DNA of 64,000 bases from Cyanobacteria bacterium FACHB-502 (GCA_014695325.1 JACJNZ010000048.1:1-64000); one strand, 5' to 3'. Positions 17,662-26,723 are shown, counted from the stretch's first letter. Notes: generated from the letters alone by a model not told the origin. A program made the numbers and translations.

Positions 17662-19002
17662 ATGAGAAGTTCACCCACGCTTGCGACCTCTCGACCCCTG
17701 CAAATTTTAGTCGTTGGCGGCGGAGCAGGCGGATTTTTTGCGGCGATCGTTTGTGCGGAGGCTCACCCGCAGGCTCAGGTCACACTGTTTGAGGCAGGTT
17801 CGCAGCCACTCAGCAAAGTGCGAATCTCTGGCGGCGGTCGCTGCAATGTCACCCATGCCTGCTTTGATCCGGCAGCTCTAATTCAGTTCTACCCCAGAGG
17901 CGGCAAAGCGTTGAGGGGCGCATTTACCCGCTTTCAGCCAAAAGATACGATCGCCTGGTTTGCCAAGCGGGGCGTGACGCTCAAAACCGAAGCCGATGGG
18001 CGAATGTTTCCTGTTACAGATAATTCTGAGACGGTCGTGGATTGTCTGACCCAGGCTGCGCTGCGAGCGGGCGTGAAAATTTACACCGCTGCTCCGGTCA
18101 GCCGCGTTACCAAAGAGAATGATTACTTTGTGTTAACGCTGAAGTCGGGGCAGGAGGTTCGGGGCGATCGGCTTTTGCTGGCAAGCGGCAGCAGTCCGCA
18201 GGGGTTTCAGCTTGCTAAAAGCTTGGGACATTCGGTAGAACCACCTGTGCCGTCGCTGTTTACGTTCAATGTTCCCGATTCGCAGCTTCATGAACTTGCT
18301 GGAGTATCCGTGGAGTCTGCCAAAGTTCAGCTTTTTGTGCCCGAAGGAAAACCTATTGAGCAGATCGGTCCGGTGCTGATTACCCACTGGGGGTTGAGTG
18401 GTCCGGCGGTTCTAAAGCTATCAGCCTGGGGCGCACGGATACTGCATCAGCATCGCTATCAGGCAACGGTGCGGATCAATTGGTTGCCGACCGAGACTGC
18501 CGAAACGGTGAGACAAACTCTGCTGGCAGCCAAAACCGAATTTCCTCGAAAATCGATCGCCGCCCACAATCCTTTTACCCTGCCGCGCCGCCTCTGGCAA
18601 TTTCTGACGATGAAAGCGGGTGTTGGCGAAACCGATGATTCTGAGGGCGGAAGTGCTTCGCATCGCTGGGCAGACTTCTCCAAGCAAGCGATGAATCGAT
18701 TGATTCAGCAGCTCATGCAGACCGAACTGCCGGTGAAGGGCAAAGGTGTTTTCAAAGAGGAGTTTGTCACTTGTGGCGGCATTCGGCTAAAAGACGTCAA
18801 TTTTCAGACGATGGAGAGCCGCTGCTGTCCGGGGTTGTACTTCGCCGGAGAAATTCTTGATATTGATGGCATCACAGGGGGCTTTAACTTTCAGAGTGCC
18901 TGGACGACGGGCTGGCTTGCAGGTCAGGCAATGGGAGCCAGTTTCCCGGATGCAGAAATTGGGGCAGGAGCAAAGGCGAAAGGGGAAAGGGTGAAAAATT
19001 AA
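17662..19002 (+). CDS. NAD(P)/FAD-dependent oxidoreductase, HI0933/BaiN-like flavoprotein
   Basis: 446 residues. FAD-binding GxGxxG region QILVVGGGAGGFFAAIV is near the N-terminus, followed by SKVRISGGGRCNVTHA, the diagnostic motif of the HI0933 family. The C-terminal signature GLYFAGEILDIDGITGGFNF is also present. It is a cytoplasmic flavoprotein with an unknown natural substrate; some relatives act in anaerobic bile-acid reduction, which is not relevant here. It ends 4 bp inside the convergent gun4 gene. The tail after residue 430 is Lys/Glu/Gly rich. Confidence 0.88.
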   Translation: MRSSPTLATSRPLQILVVGGGAGGFFAAIVCAEAHPQAQVTLFEAGSQPLSKVRISGGGRCNVTHACFDPAALIQFYPRGGKALRGAFTRFQPKDTIAWFAKRGVTLKTEADGRMFPVTDNSETVVDCLTQAALRAGVKIYTAAPVSRVTKENDYFVLTLKSGQEVRGDRLLLASGSSPQGFQLAKSLGHSVEPPVPSLFTFNVPDSQLHELAGVSVESAKVQLFVPEGKPIEQIGPVLITHWGLSGPAVLKLSAWGARILHQHRYQATVRINWLPTETAETVRQTLLAAKTEFPRKSIAAHNPFTLPRRLWQFLTMKAGVGETDDSEGGSASHRWADFSKQAMNRLIQQLMQTELPVKGKGVFKEEFVTCGGIRLKDVNFQTMESRCCPGLYFAGEILDIDGITGGFNFQSAWTTGWLAGQAMGASFPDAEIGAGAKAKGERVKN

Positions 19003-19715
19003 GCGTTCCAGGCAGGATGGGCAAGCAGCGCAGCAATCACGCGAACGCCGCGAAGCTGATTTGACAGCGGCAAATGCCCTCTTGGAGCGGTTAAATCCCA
19101 GGTGAACTCCTGGGGGTAACGAGTCCAGCTATTTCCGCTCTTCCAGCCAATCTGGAACCACAGCTTTTCCCAGTTTTTGCTCACGCCTAACCAGACCTCA
19201 CGCTGCACGGAGTAGCCAAATTTGCCTTCGGAGTACACCCGCCAGAGGGCATCGATCGTCTTCAAATCAGCGGTCGGAAACTTCTCAACTTCGGTGAAAT
19301 AAAGCCATTTACGCTGCAACGCTAAGTTGCCTGCCAGCTCACACAGTTTTTCGAGCGTCAGGCGATCGGCAGCTTCAAACTGCTGTTCTGCAAGAAGCGT
19401 TTGCAGCGAGCTATAGTCGATCCCCCGTTCTGAGGTGAGCGGCAACAAGCCCTGAGCAAAGTGAGTTTGCAGGAATTCTTTGACTTTTGGAGACTCGGAT
19501 TGCACCAAGACTTGATAGATTTTGCCTTCTACAACTCCGGCTAAATTTTTGAGTGAATCAGGTTCTGCCCAAAACTGGCTCAAGCGAGGCTGTTGCTCCA
19601 GCAGGTAGCTCATGAGCGCATCGAATCCGGTTTCTCCTGCACTCGCAGCCTCCTGAACTAGCTGGAGCTTGTTTTTGGGAGATTCGGCTCTGAGGCGATC
19701 GATAAAATCAGTCAT
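18999..19715 (-). CDS. gun4: GUN4 domain protein, Mg-chelatase porphyrin-binding cofactor
   Basis: 238 residues from the ATG at 19715; an upstream in-frame ATG at 19787 would add 24 Pro/Ser-rich residues. The N-terminal half is helical. The GUN4 core begins at DYSSLQTLLAEQQFEAADRLT and contains FTEVEKFPTADLKTIDALWR, YSEGKFGYSVQREVW, GNSWTRYPQEFTWDL and APRGHLPLSNQLRGV, the typical porphyrin-binding loops. GUN4 binds protoporphyrin IX and Mg-protoporphyrin and stimulates Mg-chelatase (ChlHID). ChlI is encoded 41 kb away in this window. Convergent with the flavoprotein gene, with a 4-bp overlap. Confidence 0.93.
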   Translation of the reverse strand: MTDFIDRLRAESPKNKLQLVQEAASAGETGFDALMSYLLEQQPRLSQFWAEPDSLKNLAGVVEGKIYQVLVQSESPKVKEFLQTHFAQGLLPLTSERGIDYSSLQTLLAEQQFEAADRLTLEKLCELAGNLALQRKWLYFTEVEKFPTADLKTIDALWRVYSEGKFGYSVQREVWLGVSKNWEKLWFQIGWKSGNSWTRYPQEFTWDLTAPRGHLPLSNQLRGVRVIAALLAHPAWNA

Positions 19716-20016
19716 ATCGGCTGTAACCGAGGAATCAGGGGAACTAGGGTGGGTAGAACGAGTGAGAAACGGCTGCACGGCAGGCATGAACTCGACACAA
19801 CACAGCAGTGAAACACCTCAGGCGGGTGGAGTAATCCTGCCCATTTTTCGCCCCAGGGTTTAATTCCACTTGCTTTATTCCACTTTAATACGCGAGTGAA
19901 GCGCAACGCGGACGGCAGGGGAGAAAAGCGAAATTTGCCAAAGGTGCTGTATCGCAAAACCCACTCTTTATATCACTATTGCGAGACTGTTTAGAACGAG
20001 GAGCTGAGAAGCTCGA
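19716..20016. promoter_or_regulatory. Spacer upstream of gun4
   Basis: About 300 bp between the gun4 start and the end of the minus-strand response-regulator gene. It could encode an N-terminal extension of GUN4 up to 19787. Otherwise it holds only the short tandem duplication at 19859-19888, and no clear promoter boxes were recognised. Confidence 0.3.
19859..19888. repeat. Imperfect ~15-bp tandem duplication upstream of gun4
   Basis: TTTAATTCCACTTGC is followed by TTTATTCCACTTTAA; aligned with a one-base gap they share TTTA(A)TTCCACTT. It lies in the roughly 300-bp spacer between gun4 and the response regulator gene. Confidence 0.55.
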
Positions 20017-20697
20017 TCATTGCTCTGGGGAAATTCCACCTGCATCTGCCGGAGGACGATAGCCCCGCTCAAAGGCATAGCGAATGAGCTGAGAGCGGCT
20101 TTCAAGCTGAAGTTTGCTGAGAATATTGCTGAGATGGGTCTGCACCGTGCGCGGACTGACAAATAACCGATCGCCGATTTGCTTGTTGGTATAGCCCTGG
20201 ATCACTTCCCAAAACACTTTTGCTTCGGCAGGCGTGAGCGGCAGCGGATTCGGGTTGGCAGCAGGAGTTGCTTCCGAGGCAGCTTGCTGAGACTGCTGCG
20301 TGAGCCGCAAAATTTCCGAGTGAATCCGGCGTGATCGTTCGAGCTGTGCCTCAATTTTGGCAATCAGTTCCTTGGGGTCAAAGGGCTTCACGACATAATC
20401 ATCGGCTCCCATCTGGTGTCCCTGAATGCGATCGTTTACCTCTTTTCGGCTCGATAGAAAGATAAACGGCACAAGCTGCCCTGACTGGCTTGCTCTCAAG
20501 CGGCGGCAAAACTCTAGCCCATCCATTTCTGGCATCACCACATCAGACACAACTAAATCGGGAGGAGCCTTCTCAAACCGTAATAGGGCTTCTGCACCTG
20601 ACCCTGCGTCCTCCACGGCGTAGCCCCGATTACGGAGATAGCGAATCAGGGCAGTTCTTAAGGTAATATCATCATCGACGATCAGAATGCGTTTCAT
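20017..20697 (-). CDS. NarL/LuxR-family response regulator
   Basis: 226 residues. REC domain: ILIVDDD acidic pocket, phospho-acceptor Asp in VVSDVVMPEMDG, Lys in YVVKPFDPKEL. A linker of about 35 residues rich in Ala, Gln and Asn follows, then a LuxR-type HTH: LTPAEAKVFWEVIQGYTNKQ, VSPRTVQTHLSNILSKLQ. It resembles the Ycf29-type regulators of cyanobacteria and red plastids in architecture, but an ortholog call needs a tree. No histidine kinase is adjacent. Divergent from icd across a 430-bp spacer with tandem repeats. Confidence 0.88.
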   Translation of the reverse strand: MKRILIVDDDITLRTALIRYLRNRGYAVEDAGSGAEALLRFEKAPPDLVVSDVVMPEMDGLEFCRRLRASQSGQLVPFIFLSSRKEVNDRIQGHQMGADDYVVKPFDPKELIAKIEAQLERSRRIHSEILRLTQQSQQAASEATPAANPNPLPLTPAEAKVFWEVIQGYTNKQIGDRLFVSPRTVQTHLSNILSKLQLESRSQLIRYAFERGYRPPADAGGISPEQ

Positions 20698-20836
20698 TCA
20701 GGGGATGGGTAGTCCACAACTGCGATCGGATAGGGACGGAAGATGCAATCAAGTGACTGTCAAAAAATTATTGTCAGCAGGGCGATCGCAATCCTTCCTG
20801 GCTTCTGAATGGAATGCGGAGGCTTCATCCTTGTAA

Positions 20837-20868
20837 AGAGCTTGCACAAAGGAGAGCTTGCACGGAGG
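20837..20868. repeat. 16-bp tandem duplication upstream of icd
   Basis: AGAGCTTGCACAAAGG (20837-20852) is followed by AGAGCTTGCACGGAGG (20853-20868), 14 of 16 identical. Confidence 0.85.
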
Positions 20869-21019
20869 CAAAGCCCCACCTCTTGTTCACAGTTGATAAA
20901 TGCTGCTGTTCTGCTCCTTCGCTAATTTTTCGCTAACTTACAGTTTAGATCCGTCTGTGCTGCTCCAGAATTCCCTGTTGAATCTAATACAGCAAAGCAA
21001 GCCTGGGTCAGGTTGGATA

Positions 21020-21077
21020 AGAAGATTGCCTCTCAGGAAGATTGCTCGAAGAAGATTGCCCGAAGCAGATTGCCCGA
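21020..21077. repeat. Four-copy 14-15 bp tandem array in the icd leader
   Basis: Units: AGAAGATTGCCTCTC, AGGAAGATTGCTCGA, AGAAGATTGCCCGA and AGCAGATTGCCCGA, head to tail. All share an AGATTGC core. The array ends about 50 bp before the icd start, so it is probably transcribed. Confidence 0.85.
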
Positions 21078-21128
21078 CACGAAGTTTGATACGACGTTTG
21101 CCACGACACCGAGGAGATGCCACAGGCT

Positions 21129-22556
21129 ATGTACGAGAAAATTCAACCACCCACGACCGGATCAAAAATTACCTTTAAAAATGGAGAGCCAACCGTCCCT
21201 GATAACCCAATTATTCCTTTTATTGGCGGAGATGGTACGGGGGTAGACATTTGGCCCGCTGCTCAGCGCGTGTTTGATGCCGCAGTTGAAAAAGCTTATG
21301 GCGGCAAGCGCAAGATTGTCTGGTTCAAAGTCTATGCCGGAGATGAAGCCTGCGAACGGTACGGCACTTACCAGTATCTGCCTGAAGATACCCTCACCGC
21401 GATTCGCGAATACGGCGTGGCAATTAAGGGACCGCTCACCACCCCGGTCGGCGGCGGCATTCGATCCCTCAACGTCGCCCTGCGGCAAATTTTTGACCTG
21501 TATGCCTGTATTCGTCCCTGCAAATATTACGCAGGCACCCCCTCCCCCCACAAAACGCCCGAAAAGCTGGATGTGATCGTCTATCGGGAAAATACCGAAG
21601 ATATCTACTTAGGCATCGAGTGGAAGCAGGGCAGCGAAGTGGGGACACGGCTGATCAAGCTGCTCAATGAAGACCTGATCCCATCCACGCCTGAACACGG
21701 CAAAAAGCAAATTCCGCTTGACTCAGGCATCGGGATTAAGCCCATCAGCAAAACGGGTTCGCAGCGGCTGGTGCGACGGGCGATTCGTCATGCGCTGCGG
21801 CTGCCTCCGGCAAAGCAAATGGTGACGCTGGTTCACAAAGGCAACATTATGAAGTACACCGAAGGCGCGTTTCGGGATTGGGGCTATGAGCTGGCAAAGA
21901 GCGAATTTCGGCAGGAATGTGTCACTGAGCGGGAATCCTGGATTCTCAGCAATAAAGACCGCAATCCTGATTTGAGCCTGGAGGACAACGCACGGCAAAT
22001 CGAACCGGGCTACGACGCGCTAACGCCTGAAAAGCAGGCGCAGATTTGTCAGGAAGTCCAATCTGTTCTCAATGAGATCGGGACAACCCACGGGAATGGG
22101 CAATGGAAATCCAAAGTGATGGTGAACGATCGCATTGCCGACAGCATCTTTCAGCAGATTCAGACCCGACCCGACGAGTATTCGATTCTGGCAACGATGA
22201 ACCTGAACGGTGATTACCTCTCGGATGCGGCAGCGGCAATCGTCGGTGGACTGGGCATGGGACCGGGCGCAAATATTGGTGATGCCTGTGCGGTGTTTGA
22301 AGCCACCCACGGCACAGCCCCCAAACACGCCGGACTCGATCGCATTAATCCCGGCTCGGTCATTTTGTCGGGCGTGATGATGCTGGAATATCTGGGCTGG
22401 CAGGAAGCGGCTGATCTGATCAAGCAGGGCATCGGAGCTGCGATCTCCAATCGTGAGGTGACTTACGATCTGGCGCGTTTGATGGAACCCCCTGTCGAGC
22501 CACCGCTCAAATGCTCAGAGTTTGCTGAGGCGATCGTCCGGCATTTTGACGATTAG
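21129..22556 (+). CDS. icd: NADP-dependent isocitrate dehydrogenase
   Basis: 475 residues from the ATG at 21129. Another ATG four codons upstream (21117) directly abuts the GAGGAG ribosome-binding site, so 21129, spaced 12 nt from it, is favoured. It converts isocitrate to 2-oxoglutarate, the carbon skeleton for ammonia assimilation and the nitrogen-status signal in cyanobacteria. Substrate phosphorylation-loop region [36 protein letters not shown] and HGTAPKHAG (Lys fits NADP specificity) are all present. Length is that of the long cyanobacterial type. A hairpin follows the stop. Confidence 0.95.
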   Translation: MYEKIQPPTTGSKITFKNGEPTVPDNPIIPFIGGDGTGVDIWPAAQRVFDAAVEKAYGGKRKIVWFKVYAGDEACERYGTYQYLPEDTLTAIREYGVAIKGPLTTPVGGGIRSLNVALRQIFDLYACIRPCKYYAGTPSPHKTPEKLDVIVYRENTEDIYLGIEWKQGSEVGTRLIKLLNEDLIPSTPEHGKKQIPLDSGIGIKPISKTGSQRLVRRAIRHALRLPPAKQMVTLVHKGNIMKYTEGAFRDWGYELAKSEFRQECVTERESWILSNKDRNPDLSLEDNARQIEPGYDALTPEKQAQICQEVQSVLNEIGTTHGNGQWKSKVMVNDRIADSIFQQIQTRPDEYSILATMNLNGDYLSDAAAAIVGGLGMGPGANIGDACAVFEATHGTAPKHAGLDRINPGSVILSGVMMLEYLGWQEAADLIKQGIGAAISNREVTYDLARLMEPPVEPPLKCSEFAEAIVRHFDD

Positions 22557-22592
22557 CGAATTTCAGTTGTCCACAGAAGCGTGATTAACTCT

Positions 22593-22620
22593 GTAGGGGC
22601 GGTTTCCAAACTGCCCTTAC
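22593..22620 (+). terminator. Hairpin after icd, terminator-like
   Basis: GTAGGGGCGGTTT (22593-22605) pairs with AAACTGCCCTTAC (22608-22620) through 13 positions, two as G-U wobbles; the tip of the stem must open to form a loop. No long T-run follows. This palindromic motif also resembles short dispersed repeats seen in other cyanobacterial spacers. It separates convergent icd and the Pro-rich protein gene. Confidence 0.5.
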
Positions 22621-22653
22621 CTCGCTCCCCTGCCCGACCTCGAATCGCCCTAG

Positions 22654-23715
22654 TTATGGATTAGAGAACGTATTAATCTCTCTGCCGCCAAGCGATCGTC
22701 CAGAACTCGACTGCGGCACCCTAGACGGAGAAATCCCAGAAGGGGTTGGAGACATGGGCAGCGGTTCAAGCATTTCGGGCTGAGCCGGATTGCTGATTGG
22801 AAATCTGCCAGGAGAGCTGTCAGGAGAACCGTCAGAAGAACGATAAAAGGGTGATGTGTTGTCAGGAGTGCGAAACGCAGGCGGCACGGTATATCCCGTT
22901 ACGCGGGGTGTGAGTTGAGGAGAGGGCGAAATGGGCTGCGTTGGAAGAGACTGCACTGCCCCGGTCTGATCAGGCAATTGGGGAAGGTCAGAGGTTTGGG
23001 AAACTGCGGGCGATCGAGTTAACCCAGGCGGATTCCCAGAAGCATCGACATTTCCAGAAGTCCTGACGCGATCGAGAGCAGACTGAAGGGGACTAACCGC
23101 ATTACCCTCTGGATTACCTTCTGGATTGGCTGCTGGATTAGTCGCTCCTGTTGCAGGTGACTCAACGGCTAAAGGTTCAGTGATAGCCTGAGTCCGGCTC
23201 GATCGTCGCTGCCAGCGTTCGGGCATGGGAATGCCTGTTGGGTTGTAAAGATCAGTCGATCGATCTGAGGCTGAATTGCCACCGATTCCAGGGCTAAACG
23301 GCAGCGCCCGATCGGCTGTGCCGCGAGAACGGGTCTGCTGAGTGGTTGCTTCCGGCGCTAGACCAGGCACACCTGGCAGATTAAGAGCAGCGGGAATCTG
23401 GGCGTTGGGCTCTGTGGGTAGCACAGGCGGTAACGGCGGTAGTTCTCCACCGTTGAATCTGGCGGAATTGCCAGAGGGACTCCGGTAAGGGGAGGGATTT
23501 TGGTAAGGCGTTGAGTTTGCTTCTTTGCCGTTCAATGCTGGCTTTTCCGCAAATCCCCTGAACAGCGGTCGTGGCTGCCAGTATTCCAGCAAAAACAAGC
23601 CCGATAACAGCAGTACCGACGCTGTACCCCAAAACATCGGGTGCCGAAAGGCTAACAGTTGCCGTCCAAGTTGGTGCAGGATTGAGGGTTGAGGGGGTCG
23701 CGGTCTAGGCAGCAT
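22654..23715 (-). CDS. Pro/Ser-rich membrane-anchored hypothetical protein, end of the lpt operon
   Basis: 353 residues. A basic Pro-rich tail (about 30 residues) precedes one membrane helix, FWGTASVLLLSGLFLLEYW. The remaining ~300 residues are low complexity, rich in Pro, Ser, Asn, Gly and Thr and apparently disordered, with micro-repeats such as NPAANPEGNPEGN. No known domain is recognised. It follows lptF/G by about 80 bp on the same strand, so it is likely co-transcribed. Possible roles are a periplasm-spanning tether or an Lpt accessory protein, but that is inference from position only. It lacks the beta-jellyroll pattern expected of LptC. Confidence 0.65.
   Translation of the reverse strand: MLPRPRPPQPSILHQLGRQLLAFRHPMFWGTASVLLLSGLFLLEYWQPRPLFRGFAEKPALNGKEANSTPYQNPSPYRSPSGNSARFNGGELPPLPPVLPTEPNAQIPAALNLPGVPGLAPEATTQQTRSRGTADRALPFSPGIGGNSASDRSTDLYNPTGIPMPERWQRRSSRTQAITEPLAVESPATGATNPAANPEGNPEGNAVSPLQSALDRVRTSGNVDASGNPPGLTRSPAVSQTSDLPQLPDQTGAVQSLPTQPISPSPQLTPRVTGYTVPPAFRTPDNTSPFYRSSDGSPDSSPGRFPISNPAQPEMLEPLPMSPTPSGISPSRVPQSSSGRSLGGREINTFSNP
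23109..23144. repeat. 12-bp tandem repeat, three copies, inside the Pro/Ser-rich gene
   Basis: CTGGATTACCTT, CTGGATTGGCTG and CTGGATTAGTCG lie head to tail. They encode the NPA/NPEGN micro-repeats of the disordered region on the minus strand. The unit length is a multiple of three, so the frame is kept. Confidence 0.75.
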
Positions 23716-23798
23716 TAGACAGTCCTCACTGGCAAACTTTAACTGGCGATTTTATGTATAATCTATGCCCAATTCTAGCCTTACCGACCTAGAGATCT

Positions 23799-24974
23799 TC
23801 AACGGGACGATCGCAAAATCAGCCAGGCTGCTGCCCCTAAACCAAACAAATTCGGTAGCCATGCGCCCAGAATTGGGGGAATTGTGCCTACCTGGGCGAT
23901 CGAACCACAGATCACTGCCAGGAGATAGTAGGTAAAGATAATCACAATGCTGATCGCGAAACTGGTTGCCCGTCCTGCCCGATCAAGACTGGCTCCCAAG
24001 GCTGCACCTACTAAACCAAACGCTACACAAACAAACGGCAGGGCATATTTCTGCTGAATCCGCACCCTCAGCTTGCGAATTTTCTCCGTATCGCCCGACT
24101 GTTTCAGAAGATCCAGATAATCGAGTGACTGAGCAATATTCATCTCGTTATAGTCTCGGCGATTCTCGGCTAGATCGAGCGGCGTGCGCGGCAACCGTAG
24201 CTGCTGGCTATCGAATTTGACAATATTGCGAAACGAGCCGTCTGGCGAAACTACATAGATTGTGCCGTTAGAGAAATCCCAAGTTTTCTGGGACGAGTTC
24301 CACTGAGCGGATTTTGCGCTGACGATCTGGCTTAGTCCTTCCTGAGAAAAGTCGAGAATTGTCAAAGCCTTCATTCGATCGCCATCAAACTCACGGGCAT
24401 AGAACAGCCGCGCCAGTTCATCTTTTTGCTCGCCGTCTTCTTTTGTGACTTGCTGAAATTCCTGAAACAGGATGTTGTGCTCCTGAAACGACGGATTATC
24501 CTCGTTCAGGACGCTGGCAAGTCGTTGTGTAGCTTGAAAGCTGGCAGCAGGCACAATCAGTTCATTAAAGGCAAAAGTGATTCCTGTCACGACCAAACAC
24601 ATCGCCAGTGCCGGAACCAGCATCCTTAGAATGCTCACCCCGCACGCTTTTAGCGCGATTAATTCACTGTCATTTGCGAGGCGGCTATAGGTCATGAGCG
24701 TCGCCAGCAAGGTAGACATCGGAAAGGCGTAGGCAACGAATTCAGGAAACCGGAGCGCTAGCACCTGAAGCGCGATCGATAAAGGCAGCCCTGCCTCGGT
24801 CACTCGCCGAATCAAATCAAATAGTGCCCCCACGGACACCCCCAGCGAAGAGAATGCCCCCACGCCAAACAGAAAAGGCAGAATTAGCTCACCTGTGATG
24901 TAGCGATCCATCACAGAAAAGAGTTGCGGCAGCCGTAGGGCAGAACCGGGCGATTTGAGGGAACGGGCAGTCAT
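23799..24974 (-). CDS. LptF/LptG-family lipopolysaccharide export permease
   Basis: 391 residues from ATG 24974 (TTG 24989 is the longer option). N-terminal transmembrane group (FLFGVGAFSSLGVSVGALFD, PLSIALQVLALRFP, a third helix at about 95-115), a central periplasmic jellyroll-like domain (about 140-270) and three C-terminal helices ending LPNLFGLGAAAWLIL. This is the YjgP/YjgQ permease fold. Only one permease gene is present here, as is common in cyanobacteria, so it may form a homodimer or pair with a distant partner; F versus G cannot be decided. It starts 30 bp after lptB. Confidence 0.88.
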   Translation of the reverse strand: MTARSLKSPGSALRLPQLFSVMDRYITGELILPFLFGVGAFSSLGVSVGALFDLIRRVTEAGLPLSIALQVLALRFPEFVAYAFPMSTLLATLMTYSRLANDSELIALKACGVSILRMLVPALAMCLVVTGITFAFNELIVPAASFQATQRLASVLNEDNPSFQEHNILFQEFQQVTKEDGEQKDELARLFYAREFDGDRMKALTILDFSQEGLSQIVSAKSAQWNSSQKTWDFSNGTIYVVSPDGSFRNIVKFDSQQLRLPRTPLDLAENRRDYNEMNIAQSLDYLDLLKQSGDTEKIRKLRVRIQQKYALPFVCVAFGLVGAALGASLDRAGRATSFAISIVIIFTYYLLAVICGSIAQVGTIPPILGAWLPNLFGLGAAAWLILRSSR

Positions 24975-25004
24975 AGGCGCGATCGACAAAACGACATCTA
25001 AAAA

Positions 25005-25733
25005 CTACATCTGGAAGCTATCGCCCAGATAATACTGACGCACCAGCGGATTGGCATACAGCTCTTCAGCACTGCCCGAAGCGAGAATTTGTCCGTCTCG
25101 CATGATGTAGCCTCGATCGATAATTGCTAGTGTTTCTCGGACGTTGTGATCGGTAATCAGGATGCCCATGTGTCGCCCGCGCAGTTTGGCAATAATCTCC
25201 TGGATTTCGGTAACCGCGATCGGGTCGATTCCGGCAAAGGGTTCATCGAGAAACAGAAACTTTGGTCCTTCGACTCCAGCTGCAAGTGCCCTGGCAATCT
25301 CCGTGCGGCGGCGTTCTCCCCCCGATACTCGTCCGCCCGGTGTATGAGCCACCCGTTCTAAGCGAAACTCTTTCAGCAATTCATGCAGCCTTGCCCCTCG
25401 TTCCTGCCGGGGAATCTGGGTTTGCTCCATCACCAGCAGCAGGTTATCGCGGACGCTGAGATTGCGAAAAACGCTCGGTTCCTGCGCCAGATAGCCCAAG
25501 CCCAAATGGGCACGCTCGTAAATGGGCAGGGTGGTAATATCGCGATCGTCCAGCCAAACTTTGCCCTGATCCGGCTTTTCTAGCCCGGTTGCAATGTAGA
25601 ACGTTGTGGTTTTTCCGGCTCCGTTCGGTCCCAGCAGACCGACCACTTCGCCTCTAGCAATCGAAAGATAGACGCGACTGACGACCTCGCGCTTGCCATA
25701 AGACTTATGAATATTATCCAGTACAATCTTCAA
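25005..25733 (-). CDS. lptB: LPS export ABC transporter ATPase LptB
   Basis: 242 residues with a TTG start (MKIVLDNIHKSYGK); an AAGAGAAAG purine tract lies just upstream. Walker A GPNGAGKTT, signature VSGGERRRTEIARAL, Walker B FLFLDEPFAGID and switch His in ITDHNVRETL. The motif TTLPIYERAHLGLGYLAQEP is typical of LptB. It powers extraction of LPS from the inner membrane with the LptF/G-like permease encoded next. It lies 126 bp downstream of the lptA-like gene. Confidence 0.92.
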   Translation of the reverse strand: MKIVLDNIHKSYGKREVVSRVYLSIARGEVVGLLGPNGAGKTTTFYIATGLEKPDQGKVWLDDRDITTLPIYERAHLGLGYLAQEPSVFRNLSVRDNLLLVMEQTQIPRQERGARLHELLKEFRLERVAHTPGGRVSGGERRRTEIARALAAGVEGPKFLFLDEPFAGIDPIAVTEIQEIIAKLRGRHMGILITDHNVRETLAIIDRGYIMRDGQILASGSAEELYANPLVRQYYLGDSFQM

Positions 25734-25859
25734 GGACTTTCTCTTAAGGAAGAAATACCAGTGAGGTAGGGGATGGTCTTGATTCTATCAACAGTCCTTG
25801 CAGGTTTTGTTAATTACCTTCCTTGACCGGCGTTTGCTGATTTTTTTGCTGGCTTGGGG

Positions 25860-26390
25860 CTAGGGAGGGCTGATAGGAGTTTTAAATTCTGATTTCGGGT
25901 CAAAAGCTTCTGTTTCGCTGGCAGCAGGGGTCGCCGCTGCACCGGGCGTATTGGTGGGATTGGGGTCTTGCACCAGGTAAATCGACTCAACCTGCCGTCC
26001 ATCTGGGGGCAACGCCACAAATCGCCCTTCGTCAATCAGATAAGTGATTGTCTCACCGCGCAGACTGTTGCCGTCTTGCAGCACATAGACATCGCCCCTC
26101 AGCACAATTCGCCGTTCGCGACTGTAATACTGCGCCTGCACTGAGGTTGCCTGAATCTGGCGCGCCGGGTAGTTAATCTGCACATTGCCCCGTGCTGTAA
26201 TCACGCCCGTCACCGAGTTGGCTTCCTGCACGTCCGATCGCAGCGTTAAGGCTTGATTTCCGCTTGCCTGCGCCTGTGCTGCACTTTGAGCCGTCGGAGC
26301 TGTAATCGTACCCAACAAAGCCGTAACCGAAAGGGCGGTCAGGCTCAGCCGATGGAAAAGTGTTAATCGAGGCGTTTGAGGAGACACCAT
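25860..26390 (-). CDS. LptA/OstA-like periplasmic LPS-transport protein
   Basis: 176 residues from ATG 26390; a TTG at 26426 would add 12 residues. An N-terminal signal (LTALSVTALLGTITAPTAQS) is followed by an OstA-N domain: LTLRSDVQEANSVTGVITAR, GNVQINYPARQIQATSVQAQ, RRIVLRGDVYVLQDGNSLRG, ITYLIDEGRFVAL. The C-terminus is Pro/Ala rich. LptA forms the beta-jellyroll bridge across the periplasm. Gene order lptA-lptB-lptF/G supports the call. The product could instead serve the LptC role. Confidence 0.82.
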   Translation of the reverse strand: MVSPQTPRLTLFHRLSLTALSVTALLGTITAPTAQSAAQAQASGNQALTLRSDVQEANSVTGVITARGNVQINYPARQIQATSVQAQYYSRERRIVLRGDVYVLQDGNSLRGETITYLIDEGRFVALPPDGRQVESIYLVQDPNPTNTPGAAATPAASETEAFDPKSEFKTPISPP

Positions 26391-26723
26391 AGCTTTAAAT
26401 CGCAGTTGAGAGAACGACAAGACCAAGCGGCTTCAAAATAACCAGTACGCAATGAATTACGCAATAAATATTTGCTAACCGTACTGCAAAAGCAGGAACT
26501 CGTCTACTGGGTTCAGACGCAGGCAAGCTTGAAATGTTTCTATTCGGGCTTAATCTGTTTGGGCTTAATTGAGGCTTATCAGTATGCAGTTTTAACTGGA
26601 CAACTCCTGGAGTTCGCCCTTATCCTGTCACAGCGATCGTCCTTCTGTCTACTCGAATTGTTTGGCTCAAATTGTCTGACTCAAATTGTCTACCCCTCAC
26701 TATGATCGTCCAGTGCGATTGTT
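26391..26723. promoter_or_regulatory. Spacer between the DUF309 gene and the lpt operon
   Basis: About 330 bp, AT-rich, probably holding the lpt promoter on the minus strand. Several short direct repeats are visible: TACGCAAT twice near 26450-26465, GGGCTTAAT twice near 26547-26571 and the 14-bp triplet at 26652-26693. No gene was recognised. Confidence 0.35.
26652..26693. repeat. 14-bp tandem repeat, three copies
   Basis: CTCGAATTGTTTGG, CTCAAATTGTCTGA and CTCAAATTGTCTAC lie head to tail between the DUF309 stop and the lpt operon. Confidence 0.85.

Larger units (their letters stand above)
20698..21128. promoter_or_regulatory. Divergent response regulator / icd region rich in tandem repeats
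   Basis: About 430 bp without a gene. It has a HIP1 octamer near 20782, a 16-bp duplication at 20837-20868, a four-copy 14-15 bp array at 21020-21077 and further degenerate 12-bp repeats (ACGAAGTTTGAT / ACGACGTTTGCC) up to about 21105. GAGGAG at 21111-21116 is the likely icd Shine-Dalgarno. Confidence 0.5.

Noticed and set aside
20837-21077. CRISPR-like array in the icd upstream region
   Set aside because: Repeats are directly adjacent with no unique spacers, units are only 14-16 bp and no cas genes are present.
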